A DNA stretch of 64,000 nucleotides from Phoronis australis (Eukaryota > Phoronida > Phoronidae): the NCBI GenBank assembly GCA_002633005.1, contig NMRA01000299.1:60001-124000 (forward strand). The letters are read 5' to 3'. Positions 62,101-62,639 of the stretch are shown one piece after another. Numbering within the stretch: the first letter of the stretch is position 1; every line of letters begins with the position of its first letter. The translations under genes and the position numbers were made by a program. The notes beneath the pieces are model-generated. The model made no database searches. It saw only the letters and a list, made by a program, of their open reading frames with translations, and was not told the DNA's origin.

Positions 62101-62625
62101 CGGAATCAGACACTCTTGATTGTTGATACGGTTGATAGCATCGAGGGTGTCTGCAAGGTAGTTCATGCTCCCCGTGCGGTCTTTTCCGTAGCCGATGGTG
62201 TCAATATGTTCAGGATCGAGGAGAAATGCGCGATCACCAAGCACAGCACAGTCAAACATTTCTGTTTGTCCCATCTCCTTGAGGCTTACAGCCAGCTTAG
62301 TTTTCTTATCCATCCCATAAATTGTCAGCAAAGGCGAAAGAATCTTGCACAAATAGTTGGAAAGGCCCAGGACTTTGACAGAGTCCGCACCTTTTTTGAG
62401 TTTCACGTTCCCAACTAAAATGTTAAGCAACATGTTATGTAATGCTACGTCTGGGTTTGTCACGGGTTCAACGTTCATTAGCGTCTTGGTAGAGTGACGT
62501 TGGCCACAACTAGTGCATTCTATGCTGGAGTCTTGACTTGGGAAGAACAGCTTGGCTCGACAGTGGGAGTCTGGGCACAGTCCCGAAAGCACTTTGTAAC
62601 CACTTTCACCACTGGAGGCAGCCAT
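8119..62625 (-). CDS. VCPIP1: VCPIP1 / VCIP135, OTU deubiquitinase, complete coding region in 18 exons
   Basis: Exons, in coding order: 62625-61773, 58037-57909, 55910-55780, 50090-49979, 48025-47816, 39080-38993, 35505-35362, 34476-34343, 32056-31863, 30525-30367, 24851-24738, 23065-22843, 19919-19779, 16736-16546, 15246-15036, 13888-13697, 9963-9848, 8265-8119. All introns are GT-AG and all phases join, giving 3489 nt (1162 aa; human VCPIP1 is about 1220). Seen: a Cys-rich N-terminus (C17, C22, C37, C40, H44), OTU motif ADGDGHC with C184 and D181, catalytic-type H319 in GRNHY, further Cys pairs, a ubiquitin-like fold at about 740-820 and an acidic C-terminus. Known for the family: it binds p97/VCP, removes Lys11/Lys48-linked ubiquitin and is needed for Golgi and ER reassembly after mitosis. 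Cytosolic and membrane-associated action here is inferred from orthology. The exon set is my manual reconstruction; a small extra exon, most likely in the variable C-terminal third, cannot be excluded. Confidence 0.93.
8486..9012. repeat. First copy of a 527-bp direct duplication (intron 17)
   Basis: Matches 9014-9540 with about three substitutions. The copies abut and are separated only by the N at 9013. The identical 66-codon ORF in each copy is an intronic by-product. Confidence 0.9.
9014..9540. repeat. Second copy of the 527-bp duplication, after the N at 9013
   Basis: Both copies begin TGAGGATAGTCAAGTGTCAC and end ATGGCGAAAAAA. A single N between near-identical ends is what remains when two overlapping contig ends are joined without merging, so this is probably an assembly artefact and not a real tandem duplication. 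Confidence 0.85.
9848..9963 (-). CDS. VCPIP1: VCPIP1 exon 17 (residues 1076-1114)
   Basis: Acceptor AATTTCAG, entry after two bases; encodes YSVVKPVATS, then a helix-like segment (FDQLAKTFEKTISEEDSQDE). Donor GAG|GTGGGT, phase 0. The region is poorly conserved. The exon is supported by its splice sites, matching phases on both sides and its acidic, SQDE-containing composition. Confidence 0.75.
10024..12805 (+). repeat. Array 1 of the head-monomers-tail repeat family (intron 16), two elements head to tail
   Basis: Begins with the family head (GAGCAACGCAGAGCATTGAA, then ATGCGCCC-CGAATGCACC). It continues as monomers of roughly 145-210 bp that each open with a GCCACTAGG(T/G/A)GGC(G/A)C-like motif. 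Clear motifs lie at 10117-10130 (GCCACCAGAGGGCG), 10563-10579, 10993-11009, 11616-11632, 11751-11766 and 12226-12242; about ten more are degenerate. A tail palindrome at about 11091-11107 is followed at once by another head (11110-11160), so two elements are joined. No protein is encoded. Confidence 0.85.
12806..13696. other. Rest of intron 16; nothing recognised
   Basis: AT-rich unique-looking sequence. No exon with credible splice sites or conserved translation. Confidence 0.4.
13697..13888 (-). CDS. VCPIP1: VCPIP1 exon 16 (residues 1012-1075)
   Basis: Acceptor ACATTTTAAG, entry after two bases completing Gly, then HTLSGNKENIKMPQD. A His/Asn/Asp-rich low-complexity part follows, with the acidic run SIQEEDEES. 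It ends YERVGPG at donor CCAG|GTATAC. GHTLSGN and RVGPG match GHSLGTASGN and RIAPG of human VCPIP1, which fixes the acceptor and frame. Confidence 0.82.
13889..15035. other. Intron 15; nothing recognised
   Basis: No repeat family or additional exon identified. Short ORFs here do not resemble known proteins. Confidence 0.4.
15036..15246 (-). CDS. VCPIP1: VCPIP1 exon 15 (residues 942-1011)
   Basis: Acceptor CATCATCCAG, phase 0. Encodes VFRYNGAEDRLELCLEPAGH and FPVEPGVE, directly comparable to FVYNASEDRLELC...AGHFPIGPDVE in human VCPIP1. A Thr/Ala/Val-rich linker follows and it ends AFTGQG at donor CAAG|GTAGGT. Confidence 0.92.
15247..16545. other. Intron 14; nothing recognised
   Basis: AT-rich; no identifiable mobile element or extra exon. 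Confidence 0.4.
16546..16736 (-). CDS. VCPIP1: VCPIP1 exon 14 (residues 878-941)
   Basis: Acceptor TGTATTTCAG. Encodes SLLATLNGRDLWSYCQ, VGGLFYQQVQRDLGLSDGKH and CTLPSLPGK, ending AAG|GTAATC in phase 0. It aligns residue by residue with the conserved C-terminal domain of human VCPIP1 (LLATLMGEDVWSYAKG...DGKHCTFPHLPGK). Confidence 0.95.
16782..17190. mobile_element. 409-bp TIR element, CCAGGGCCCGGTCTC ends (intron 13)
   Basis: The left end CCAGGGCCCGGTCTCCAATC and the reverse complement of the right end share about 100 bp of imperfect inverted repeat, including TTTTGGGCGAACTCAAGATA and the repeated word ACTCGA. No coding capacity. I could not fix a target duplication. Its left end is 46 bp upstream of the exon 14 acceptor. 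Confidence 0.7.
17191..19778. other. Rest of intron 13, with a short imperfect tandem duplication
   Basis: Around 18103-18226 the word AGTCAGATACTGCCTACA recurs 68-70 bp apart, each time followed by GTTGCATCA and GGAC(C)TGTGG. Otherwise nothing recognised. The 107-codon minus-strand ORF at 18573-18896 has no family resemblance that I can see. Confidence 0.4.
19779..19919 (-). CDS. VCPIP1: VCPIP1 exon 13 (residues 831-877)
   Basis: Acceptor CATCTTTCAG, entry after two bases. Encodes TTPKMPEKVWPAEKPRQGW and SSEALLQDLNQMHNDFR. Donor CGCT|GTGAGT, phase 1. This is the variable linker between the ubiquitin-like region and the C-terminal domain. It is supported by splice sites and phase more than by similarity. 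Confidence 0.78.
20151..20525 (+). repeat. Left arm of a long inverted repeat (intron 12)
   Basis: About 370 bp, inverted relative to 21155-21514. Shared words include GAGCAATTATCGAACAAAAG and TTGTTGGGCTATAGAATCGA-like sequence. A third, single copy is at 38557-38868. Confidence 0.85.
20526..21154. other. Spacer between the arms of the long inverted repeat
   Basis: About 630 bp without a recognisable protein. If the arms are transposon termini, this is the internal part of a non-autonomous fold-back element. Confidence 0.5.
21155..21514 (-). repeat. Right arm of the long inverted repeat
   Basis: Reverse complement of 20151-20525 with scattered substitutions; the outer ends share ATCAAACTCAGTG / GTCAAACCCACTG. 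Confidence 0.85.
21733..21760. repeat. (AC)14 microsatellite
   Basis: Uninterrupted AC dinucleotides in intron 12. Confidence 0.95.
21761..22842. other. Rest of intron 12; nothing recognised
   Basis: No exon or repeat family identified; short ORFs are unconvincing. Confidence 0.4.
22843..23065 (-). CDS. VCPIP1: VCPIP1 exon 12 (residues 757-830), ubiquitin-like domain
   Basis: Acceptor GACTGTTTTAG, phase 0. Encodes VMLSLEPDVTFSALQERI, then IKYGFPLKELMPP and PLQHGDRVVVED. It matches human VCPIP1 (IRYGFPPKELMPP, PLQHGDRITIE), the ubiquitin-like beta-grasp part associated with p97 binding in this family. Donor TATA|GTAAGT, phase 1. Confidence 0.95.
23066..23640. other. Left part of intron 11, with one weak repeat monomer
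   Basis: No gene. A decayed array-type monomer starts around 23574 (AAAATGGCCACTACT, then GAATCCGCCCGAAAAT). Confidence 0.45.
23641..23805 (+). repeat. Partial copy of the 57001-57485 TIR element
   Basis: Shares GGCCCTTTCATATTGA, GACGTAAAC-GC-AAGTTAA and ACCGTTCATACTGGCTT with 57001-57150 in the same orientation. The distal half and right TIR are absent. Confidence 0.7.
23806..24737. other. Right part of intron 11; nothing recognised
   Basis: AT-rich; several overlapping ORFs of 60-98 codons on the plus strand have the composition of non-coding DNA and no family resemblance. Confidence 0.4.
24738..24851 (-). CDS. VCPIP1: VCPIP1 exon 11 (residues 719-756)
   Basis: Acceptor TTGTTTTAG, phase 0. 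Encodes an Ala/Ser-rich linker (NPDASAATAAVSPKEP), then FVRKVKVTTSGGKQ, the first strand of the ubiquitin-like fold (human KKIRITTNDGRQ). Donor CAG|GTATTT, phase 0. Confidence 0.9.
24911..25460 (+). mobile_element. 550-bp TIR element carrying a THAP-finger fragment (intron 10)
   Basis: Perfect 15-bp terminal inverted repeats: ATGGGGCTATTCGAC at 24911-24925 and its reverse complement at 25446-25460. The interior contains a THAP-like reading frame (next entry). The pairing suggests a deletion derivative of a DNA transposon whose transposase has an N-terminal THAP domain (P-element-like or a similar group), or a MITE that captured one. No clear target duplication flanks the ends. Confidence 0.75.
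25045..25249 (+). pseudogene. THAP zinc-finger fragment inside the TIR element
   Basis: The frame from about 25045 encodes CHSKPYYCYFPRC, HKFPKDLRLLQAWRIAVKRF and SRLVCALCISIERLHNQVNW, ending TAA at 25247-25249. The C-x-C pair, the FPKD motif, the conserved Trp about six residues later and the late VC pair follow the C2CH THAP order. The final His-Phe of the family signature is not intact, and no start codon or transposase core follows, so I call it a fragment. What is seen is the motif order; the THAP assignment is inference from family knowledge. Confidence 0.6.
25735..28916 (+). repeat. Array 2 of the head-monomers-tail repeat family (intron 10), largest
   Basis: About 20 monomers, all in one orientation. 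Heads occur near 25920 and 26125 (AAGAGCAACGC-GAGC); tails near 27680-27830 and 28740-28911 (CTCATGCCG-CCCATTC/CC, a GGACGGACG run, then a CATATAA-centred palindrome). Monomer-opening motifs include 26004-26019, 26607-26622, 26754-26769, 26899-26914, 27049-27064, 27189-27203, 27334-27349, 27494-27509 and 27639-27653, spaced 140-160 bp. Three monomer types alternate as A (TGGCCACTAGGTGGCGCAAA), B (TTGCCACTAGGGGGCACACC) and C (CTGCCACTAGGAGGCGCCAC), a higher-order unit of about 440 bp. Confidence 0.88.
28917..30230. other. Intron 10, part nearest exon 10; nothing recognised
   Basis: A last degenerate monomer runs to about 29110; beyond it no repeat or exon is evident. Confidence 0.4.
30231..30290. 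repeat. 20-bp tandem repeat, about three copies
   Basis: AAAAATCTGCAAATTTACTG repeated; the third copy diverges after AAATCTG. Confidence 0.85.
30367..30525 (-). CDS. VCPIP1: VCPIP1 exon 10 (residues 666-718)
   Basis: Acceptor CATGTTTGTAG, phase 0. Encodes RTTIHKEELTASNVEKD, ASQQRKQSDKLRRLNE and TTTSPPSVRPK. It matches human VCPIP1 TKTLHKEELNMSKTE and the Arg/Lys-rich helix and Ser/Pro stretch after it. Donor AAG|GTAGTT, phase 0. Confidence 0.9.
30526..31862. other. Intron 9; nothing recognised
   Basis: AT-rich; no repeat family or exon found. Confidence 0.4.
31863..32056 (-). CDS. VCPIP1: VCPIP1 exon 9 (residues 601-665)
   Basis: Acceptor TTCCAATTCAG. Encodes EFGSELLVQKVVDTIIRQTA and ends SKVILTGPK at donor AAA|GTAAAT (phase 0). 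It aligns with human VCPIP1 EFGSEILVQKVVHTILHQTA and KIILTGQK. The translation could read on past the donor, but similarity stops exactly there. Confidence 0.95.
32073..32104. repeat. (ATT)n microsatellite next to the exon 9 acceptor
   Basis: About 10.7 units. On the gene strand the (AAT)n tract ends 17 bases before the exon, so it occupies the branch-point and pyrimidine-tract region of intron 8. Confidence 0.95.
32500..32935 (+). pseudogene. Decayed Ty3-type reverse transcriptase remnant (intron 8)
   Basis: Across several frameshifts the plus strand reads RPGQKVQLGSLK, ELDNLINPGILV, EPIAWVNMTTVTK, RLWIGIDLQVLNNAV, EIPMLDCISPKLSEARIF and LRSLW...FEVFQ. These follow the order of Ty3/gypsy RT blocks (an elder-primer segment, the R-ICLDP-LN block, IPTLDDI-P-LSGARVF, then FG-LPFG-EIFQ). 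Stops and shifts show it is long dead. It is a different lineage from the intact element at 39321. Confidence 0.75.
33244..33812 (-). pseudogene. Decayed non-LTR retrotransposon (LINE) 3' end
   Basis: The minus strand reads NDDLSLNNDVKVLWRKTGAQ, FSSWMMIFRCFILSKCL, ALVWHFCGQ and, after a gap and frame changes, VVTACGSYLRNSLPEEARSS. This is the typical region after the RT core in CR1/L2-like LINEs (L-SFNDHV, INVL-RL, FILSHFNYCPLVWHFC, the closing RNSLP-E-R). The section carrying the usual KMEK-Q-RALR segment seems deleted. Confidence 0.75.
34075..34286 (-). repeat. Dispersed GGGCGG(T/G)TAA-type repeat, copy 1 (intron 8)
   Basis: Contains ACCGCCCACACCCTGTTTTT, the phrase CACCCTGGGCGGTAA and a terminal GAGTACGGTA. 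Homologous in inverted orientation to 51655-51850 over about 190 bp, including GAGGGTAAAATCGGTCC. Confidence 0.8.
34343..34476 (-). CDS. VCPIP1: VCPIP1 exon 8 (residues 556-600)
   Basis: Acceptor GTGATTTCAG, one base completing Ile. Encodes IPLSLDWDGQVIQES, AWFYGESDPSLNSNVYQVAN and KVVQKHFPG. It matches human FPITLEWGGRVVRETV, SDSSLNSNVYDVA and KHFPG. Donor CCTG|GTGAGT, phase 1. Confidence 0.95.
34477..35361. other. Intron 7; nothing recognised
   Basis: AT-rich, no repeat or extra exon evident. Confidence 0.4.
35362..35505 (-). CDS. VCPIP1: VCPIP1 exon 7 (residues 508-555)
   Basis: Acceptor TTGATTGTAG, one base in. Encodes AKMRLLNADGSVNYINGDKT, then TRCQCGFKHFWDGIEYDNVP. It matches human VRGDGSIVYLDGDRT and KCGCGFKHFWDGKEYDNLP, including the CxCGF metal-binding-like motif. 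Donor GAAAT|GTGAGT, phase 2. Confidence 0.95.
35784..35995 (+). pseudogene. THAP zinc-finger fragment (intron 6)
   Basis: The ORF containing this reads VRCIISACVNYEAARKAVIS, FFRFPREC, LQKWLAVVKNEKYE and LLHVCQWPAF. The order C-x4-C, Asn-Tyr, F-RFP, conserved Trp, late Cys fits the THAP C2CH finger. Just after HVC the adjacent frame continues SGLHFVG, so a one-base shift appears to separate the last Cys from the expected His-Phe. It is probably a broken THAP domain from a transposon or a domesticated gene. Stops follow immediately. Confidence 0.6.
36108..36432 (-). pseudogene. Fragment of a P2X7 C-terminal-type cysteine domain, with an in-frame TGA
   Basis: The minus strand, after an acceptor-like TGGTTTCACAG at about 36416-36426, reads EYSDQEIIEGLRGRAQT, NCLNDLSWCQ, TGA, AYC, ETTDACICCHKIPQV and CLMDYPDFALHLNRCLLTAY. 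The pattern WCxC...C...CxCC-EIP...CxxxHPxF...CL---L-TAY is the signature of the P2X7 intracellular-domain family found in many invertebrate and transposon-linked genes. TGA sits where WCxC would place a Cys. The domain is short of its usual C-terminal part. It could be one exon of a decayed gene. Confidence 0.6.
36433..38556. other. Central part of intron 6; nothing recognised
   Basis: AT-rich; no domain, RNA gene or clear repeat found. Confidence 0.4.
38557..38868 (+). repeat. Single copy of the inverted-repeat arm found at 20151 and 21155
   Basis: Shares GAGGAATTCAGAAATGCTAT, GAGAGCTGGCCCTCCAACCA and CAGGAAAACGCCGTAATG-type sequence with the 20151-20525 arm. No inverted partner is nearby. 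Confidence 0.85.
38993..39080 (-). CDS. VCPIP1: VCPIP1 exon 6 (residues 479-507)
   Basis: Acceptor CATCACAACAG, two bases in. Encodes IVCGYDATSDQLVPDMEMSK and LSRCGWCQG. It matches human LVCSYDSVKDVLVPDYGMSN and LTACNWCHG; the CxxC pair is conserved. Donor CAGGG|GTAAGT, phase 2. Confidence 0.93.
39321..39394 (+). repeat. 5' LTR, 74 bp
   Basis: Begins TG and ends CA. No difference from 43871-43944. TGGTGGCAACGG follows at once (39395 onward), the expected place of the tRNA primer-binding site, which starts with TGG. Confidence 0.93.
39395..39830 (+). other. Retrotransposon 5' leader with primer-binding site
   Basis: 436 bp between LTR and gag-pol start; the first bases (TGG...) are the putative primer-binding site. 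The short ORF at 39381-39620 lies within it and is not conserved with anything I know. Confidence 0.6.
39831..43766 (+). CDS. Gag-Pol polyprotein of the Mag-type retrotransposon, 1311 aa, intact
   Basis: The start is AAAATGG, a good context. In order: a gag capsid-like region; two CCHC knuckles at C234-C247 and C255-C268 (CNNCGKIGHWSKAC); aspartic protease LDSGAD with D315; reverse transcriptase with the HMDD box (D598, D599) and LPFGISSAPEIFQ; RNase H with VAADAS (D744) and ETDHKP (D811); integrase with an HHCC-type zinc region from H967 (CKQCLTC) and catalytic D1030, D1083, E1119 (D-D-35-E spacing); and a C-terminal tail with Pro/Thr-rich sequence. Gag and Pol share one frame without a shift, as in Mag elements. 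No stop or frameshift, so the copy is young and possibly competent. There is no envelope gene. Confidence 0.95.
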   Translation: MATYQIPAPTPMSVQGNVAENWREFETAWIDYMTATELDTKMVKADGTPDLKGVSIVAATLCSVMGQECKRVLCNLPNVSEEDRRNPQKIIDALKAYFVPQKNVLYERFVFNQAVQKTGETIDVFVLRLRKLADSCEFGELKDSLIRDRIVVGTNDDAGRERLLRERPVPSLAKAIENLRAAEASRTQKQVMSGKSESTVEFVKRHGFKKHNNPQKKQAHKKQQGPPKNQSESCKWCGSTKPHARKECRARDSKCNNCGKIGHWSKACRSKSTAEIDTQEEEDVPVQFLGQIEASKKHWSADISVNGHTTQFKLDSGADITVMGDKNPWLAKTKLEPNTNLTNCRGAGNVTLNDRILGVIPKAKLCCGDRHLEEDVYIMKGQRLNLLSKRACEHFKLLIPSASVYEVDAKPDFRGEFPKLFQGLGCLTTPYEISLQPDANPVCLYTARRVPHPLLPQVEKELESMERQGIISKVTHPTEWCSGMVCIPKSNGRVRICVDLTPLNKAVRREVHPMSSVEDSLSSLSCGKPVIFSKLDANSGFWQIPLHEASKDLTTFISPLGRFRFNRLPFGISSAPEIFQRTMSSILEGLDGTLCHMDDILIYGSTQKEHDERVRSVLQRLQAAGLTLNNKCEFSTSKIKFLGHLISSDGIMADPEKTQAVRDFPVPTNVTELQRFNGMVNQLAKFLPNLVKLNEPLRQLLRKDQAFQWDEPQQRSFQQVKEALVSTVTLAHYDPSRETIVAADASQYGIGAVLLQIDSGGNRRPVCFASRSLNDTEKRYAVIEKEALAATWACEKFSTFILGLKFTLETDHKPLVPLLSSTDLSKMPPRVLRFRLRLMKFSPTINHVPGKNHLIADALSRAPVDKPSVPDEIFLDEVEDQAEYTVKYLPATQGRLNQIKEAQRSDATCGEVIKYCQNGWPAFSADTLLKPYYEKKQHLTIIDGLLMYNDRIVIPQSMQLEVLNQIHQGHLGITKCRARAMESVWWPRISTQIEAMCKQCLTCAFHRPETKEPLLPSSFPSRPWERIGTDLFELNKQHYVLVVDYFSRWIEVRRLSQTTAQHTIEALKSIFSTHGIPDIVISDNGPQYACESFDMFAKDYGFVHVTSSPLYPQCNGEAERAVQTAKNILKKNTDPHLGFLAYRSTPIHNGKSPSQLLMSRRLRTTLPIMPKALLHNSIDDQSVRAKETLLNSKNKANFDHRHRTMSLPVLGVGDQVWVRDQDKHGEVKESSTNPRSYLVVTESGATIRRNRSALIHTGNMKSASPENFTPKETTPKPFSNPASNPPTADTPQTQQLRRSQRVIKPVDRLNL
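43862..43870 (+). other. Polypurine tract before the 3' LTR
   Basis: GGGAGGAGA directly abuts the 3' LTR, the expected plus-strand priming site. Confidence 0.85.
43871..43944 (+). repeat. 3' LTR, 74 bp
   Basis: Identical to 39321-39394, which implies a recent insertion. With only 74 bp the age bound is loose. Confidence 0.93.
44093..44230 (+). repeat. Solo head plus first monomer of the array repeat family
   Basis: Head GAAGCGTTGAAATGCGCCCA, then CGAATGCACCGCA, then ATAGCCACTAGATGGCGCAA. Truncated after ATCCATCTGAAAA; no tail. Confidence 0.85.
44318..44660 (+). repeat. Dispersed repeat family X, copy 1
   Basis: About 340 bp. Contains GCGATAAGATTTTCCA, GTCATAACAGTGGATT, CTTCAGATTAG, TGATTGCAACTATT and TGTTGCAGAGGTTACA. 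Homologous to 46183-46918 (inverted, interrupted) and 59150-59470. Confidence 0.75.
46183..46918 (-). repeat. Dispersed repeat family X, copy 2, interrupted by a MITE
   Basis: The two halves (46183-46314 and 46731-46918) are the reverse complement of 44318-44660 and are split by the element at 46315-46730. Confidence 0.75.
46315..46730. mobile_element. 416-bp MITE with TIRs of about 45 bp and a 5-bp target duplication
   Basis: Left TIR TTGCAAGAAACAGTCCCTAC; right TIR, reverse-complemented, TTGCATGAAACAGTCCCAAA. Both continue TAGGGACT-AACTAA-TTCCCTAAAT. CCCGG flanks both ends (46310-46314 and 46731-46735). No coding capacity. It is nested in family X, so it is younger than that copy. Confidence 0.88.
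46919..47215 (-). repeat. Dispersed repeat family Y, copy 1
   Basis: Reverse complement similar to 56600-56960. Shared: CAGCTGGCACAGAGGC, AAATAAAACCCAATTAGC-type sequence and CATTCAAAGAAATGAAA. Confidence 0.65.
47216..47815. other. Intron 5, part next to exon 5; nothing recognised
   Basis: No repeat or exon seen. Confidence 0.4.
47816..48025 (-). CDS. VCPIP1: VCPIP1 exon 5 (residues 409-478)
   Basis: Acceptor CTATCATAG, two bases in. Encodes VIGTCPEDVINETRDAVKKK, YRCLTCEAVTLW, GGMLYQLALTTHGELMPGKK and YSFPLH. It matches human VIGVQPEEV, HKCLLCGAL and GGKLYNLAKSTHGQL...KNYSFPL, including the CLxC pair. Donor CATG|GTAAGT, phase 1. Confidence 0.95.
48026..48844. other. Intron 4, right part; nothing recognised
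   Basis: AT-rich; a fragment TGATATGCGCCCACCCAATG near 48479 resembles the array-family head. Confidence 0.4.
48845..49852 (+). repeat. Divergent tandem array of 146-185-bp monomers (intron 4)
   Basis: Five to six monomers. Openings at about 49217 (ATGGCCATTAGGAAG), 49365 (ATGAGCATTAGGAGGCGCTG), 49550 (ATGACCACTAGGAGGTGCTG) and 49696. Each continues with GAATCTGCC-GAAAA, then CAAGTTTCATTGAAAT and TTCTCTAGATATCATCC. This block order parallels the monomers of the three large arrays, so it is a diverged relative lacking the ABC alternation. Confidence 0.75.
49979..50090 (-). CDS. VCPIP1: VCPIP1 exon 4 (residues 372-408)
   Basis: Acceptor GATTTGTTCCAG, phase 0. Encodes DLYIRNLARSMEIKFSEVYE and VSPSLIADVHHYVYKSTG. 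It matches human DKYLLRLVAAMEEVFMD and HPSLVADVHQYFYRRTG. Donor ACCG|GTATGA, phase 1. Confidence 0.95.
50592..51556. mobile_element. 965-bp element with TACCRTATT-type inverted ends (intron 3)
   Basis: Left end TACCATATTCGCCCTAATAA; right end, reverse-complemented, TACCGTATTTGTCCTAATAA, then AG-TCCC. TIRs of about 27 bp. The interior has two or three short ORFs but no transposase motif I can recognise. Probably a non-autonomous DNA transposon. Confidence 0.6.
51655..51850 (+). repeat. Dispersed GGGCGG-type repeat, copy 2, inverted relative to copy 1
   Basis: Contains ACCGCCCAGGGCACTTAAAT, GGGGGTGGGCGG and CCGATTTTACCCTCACAG. Reverse complement of 34075-34286 over its whole length. Confidence 0.8.
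52297..52609. repeat. First copy of a 313-bp direct duplication
   Basis: Begins GGACAGAATGTTCGACTTGC and ends GTTGGTTCTTCCA. Matches 52611-52923 with two substitutions. Confidence 0.92.
52611..52923. repeat. Second copy of the 313-bp duplication, after the N at 52610
   Basis: The single N between near-identical ends repeats the situation at 9013. Probably an unmerged contig overlap, with the two differences being allelic or sequencing errors. Confidence 0.88.
53155..53213 (+). repeat. GGGCGG-type repeat, left half interrupted by array 3
   Basis: GGGGGTGGGCGGTAAGCCGA, then GCATGAGCGCTTAAAA. The related sequence resumes at 54463 after the array. Confidence 0.65.
53217..54457 (+). repeat. Array 3: a complete head-monomers-tail element, about 1.24 kb (intron 3)
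   Basis: Head AACAAGAGCAACGCGGAGCG at 53219, then monomers opening at about 53308 (truncated), 53394, 53543, 53689 (TGGCCACCAGGTGGCAC), 53838 (GCCACTAGGGGGCAC), 53975, 54131 (TGGCCACTAGGTGGCGC) and 54262. The tail has CTCATGCCATCCCATC, GGACGGACAGACG and a closing palindrome around CACACATAAATATGTG. This is the clearest single full-length copy, apparently inserted within a GGGCGG-type repeat. Confidence 0.88.
54463..54530 (+). repeat. GGGCGG-type repeat, right half after array 3
   Basis: GGGGGTGAGCGGTAAGCCGA, then GCATGGGCAGTAACC and a terminal GAGTACGGTA. Confidence 0.65.
54531..55344. other. Intron 3 sequence; nothing recognised
   Basis: AT-rich, no exon or repeat seen. Confidence 0.4.
55345..55507. 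repeat. Long imperfect hairpin (arms about 75 bp, loop of a few bases)
   Basis: The left arm includes AGAATACTACTGCAATATCC, TCGAATTCATTTCAT and GGGAATGTCCCAAC; the right arm carries their complements in reverse order (GTTGGAACATTCCC, ATGAAATGAATTCTTGA, GGATATGGCAGTAGTATTC). It could fold on either strand. Length and near-terminal loop suit a fold-back MITE better than a typical pre-miRNA. Confidence 0.85.
55780..55910 (-). CDS. VCPIP1: VCPIP1 exon 3 (residues 328-371)
   Basis: Acceptor GGTTCTTTCAG, two bases completing Gly. Encodes QPLPTLPNWMISRAWGMPVE, AIGSYMDYNDDGSCTVGGSK and CLS. It matches human LPKLPMNLLPKAWGVPQD...DGGCVIGGDRSL. Donor TCG|GTATGA, phase 0. Confidence 0.95.
56600..56960 (+). 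repeat. Dispersed repeat family Y, copy 2 (intron 2)
   Basis: CATTCAAAAAAATGAAACCA, CCTCTGTGCCAGCTGCAGTT and TGACCTCAAACTATTTGCAT have counterparts, inverted, in 46919-47215. The 75-codon ORF here is part of the repeat. Confidence 0.65.
57001..57485 (+). mobile_element. 485-bp TIR element (MITE) in intron 2
   Basis: Left end GGCCTTTTCATACTGA; right end, reverse-complemented, GGGCCTTTCAGACTGACGTC. Inside, ACCGTTCATACTGGC and variants of AAGTTAACT recur. A 5' partial copy is at 23641-23805. No coding capacity. Confidence 0.7.
57486..57908. other. Intron 2, next to exon 2; nothing recognised
   Basis: A splice-like segment at 57727-57770 does not fit the exon phase (see rejected list). Confidence 0.4.
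57909..58037 (-). CDS. VCPIP1: VCPIP1 exon 2 (residues 285-327), OTU catalytic-His segment
   Basis: Acceptor TTTCTGTTCTAG, two bases completing Gly. Encodes VFLPALVPPENCRSKDGTLN, KPICLAWSNSGRNHY and VALVAVKG. It matches human TFLPGLIPAEKC...GHLNKPICIAWSSSGRNHYIPLV. H319 in GRNHY is the OTU general base by family knowledge. Donor AAAG|GTATGA, phase 1. Confidence 0.95.
58038..58979. other. Intron 1, left part; nothing recognised
   Basis: A weak monomer-like segment is present around 58360-58400 (GGTCATTAGGGTGATT). The plus-strand ORF at 58392-58589 is not convincing. Confidence 0.4.
58980..59100 (+). repeat. GGGCGG-type repeat, copy in intron 1
   Basis: Two phases of CGCCCTGGGCGGTTAA / CGCCCTGGGCGGTTTATC, with CGGGGGTGGGCGGTTAACC between, and an end ACCGTAAACGTTCGGGTTAA. 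Confidence 0.8.
59150..59470 (+). repeat. Dispersed repeat family X, copy 3
   Basis: GTCATAACAGCGGATGATCC, CCTCAGATTAGTTATTCAC and CACGTGTTGCAGAGGTCACA match 44318-44660 in the same orientation. Confidence 0.75.
59471..60535. other. Intron 1, middle part; nothing recognised
   Basis: Somewhat richer in CpG than its surroundings around 59930-60310; no exon found. Confidence 0.35.
60536..60725 (-). repeat. GGGCGG-type repeat, inverted copy in intron 1
   Basis: Several direct repeats of GGGGATGGGCGCTTAACCGA-type sequence, closing with GGGTGTTAACCCGAACGTTT and ACGGTA, the reverse complement of the 58980 terminus. Confidence 0.8.
60726..61772. other. Intron 1, right part; nothing recognised
   Basis: The 121-codon minus-strand ORF at 61437-61802 overlaps the exon 1 donor in another frame and shows no VCPIP1 similarity, so I treat it as chance. 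Confidence 0.4.
61773..62625 (-). CDS. VCPIP1: VCPIP1 exon 1 (residues 1-284): zinc-finger-like N-terminus and OTU catalytic Cys
   Basis: The start is MAASSGESGYKVLSGLCPD, 14 bases after an acceptor-like TTGCTTTCAG. An in-frame ATG 20 codons further upstream would have to read through that acceptor, so I prefer this start. Seen: CPDSHC (C17, C22), CTSCGQRH (C37, C40, H44), DCAVLGDRAFLLDPEH, then the OTU core HADGDGHCLVHAVSRALVGR with nucleophile C184, and LFWHALRENLKKHF and NIHIFGLANVLHRPI. Identity to human VCPIP1 is very high from residue 170 on. Donor TCAG|GTTTGT, phase 1. Confidence 0.96.
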
Positions 62626-62639
62626 TATTACCAAAGACA
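62626..62639 (-). other. VCPIP1: Short 5' UTR piece between putative acceptor and VCPIP1 start codon
   Basis: TTGCTTTCAG ends at 62640 on the minus strand, giving a 14-base untranslated piece before ATG. This implies a non-coding first exon and promoter further right, probably outside the window. Confidence 0.45.

Noticed and set aside
61963-62418. 151-codon plus-strand ORF
   Set aside because: It is the antisense shadow of the conserved OTU exon.
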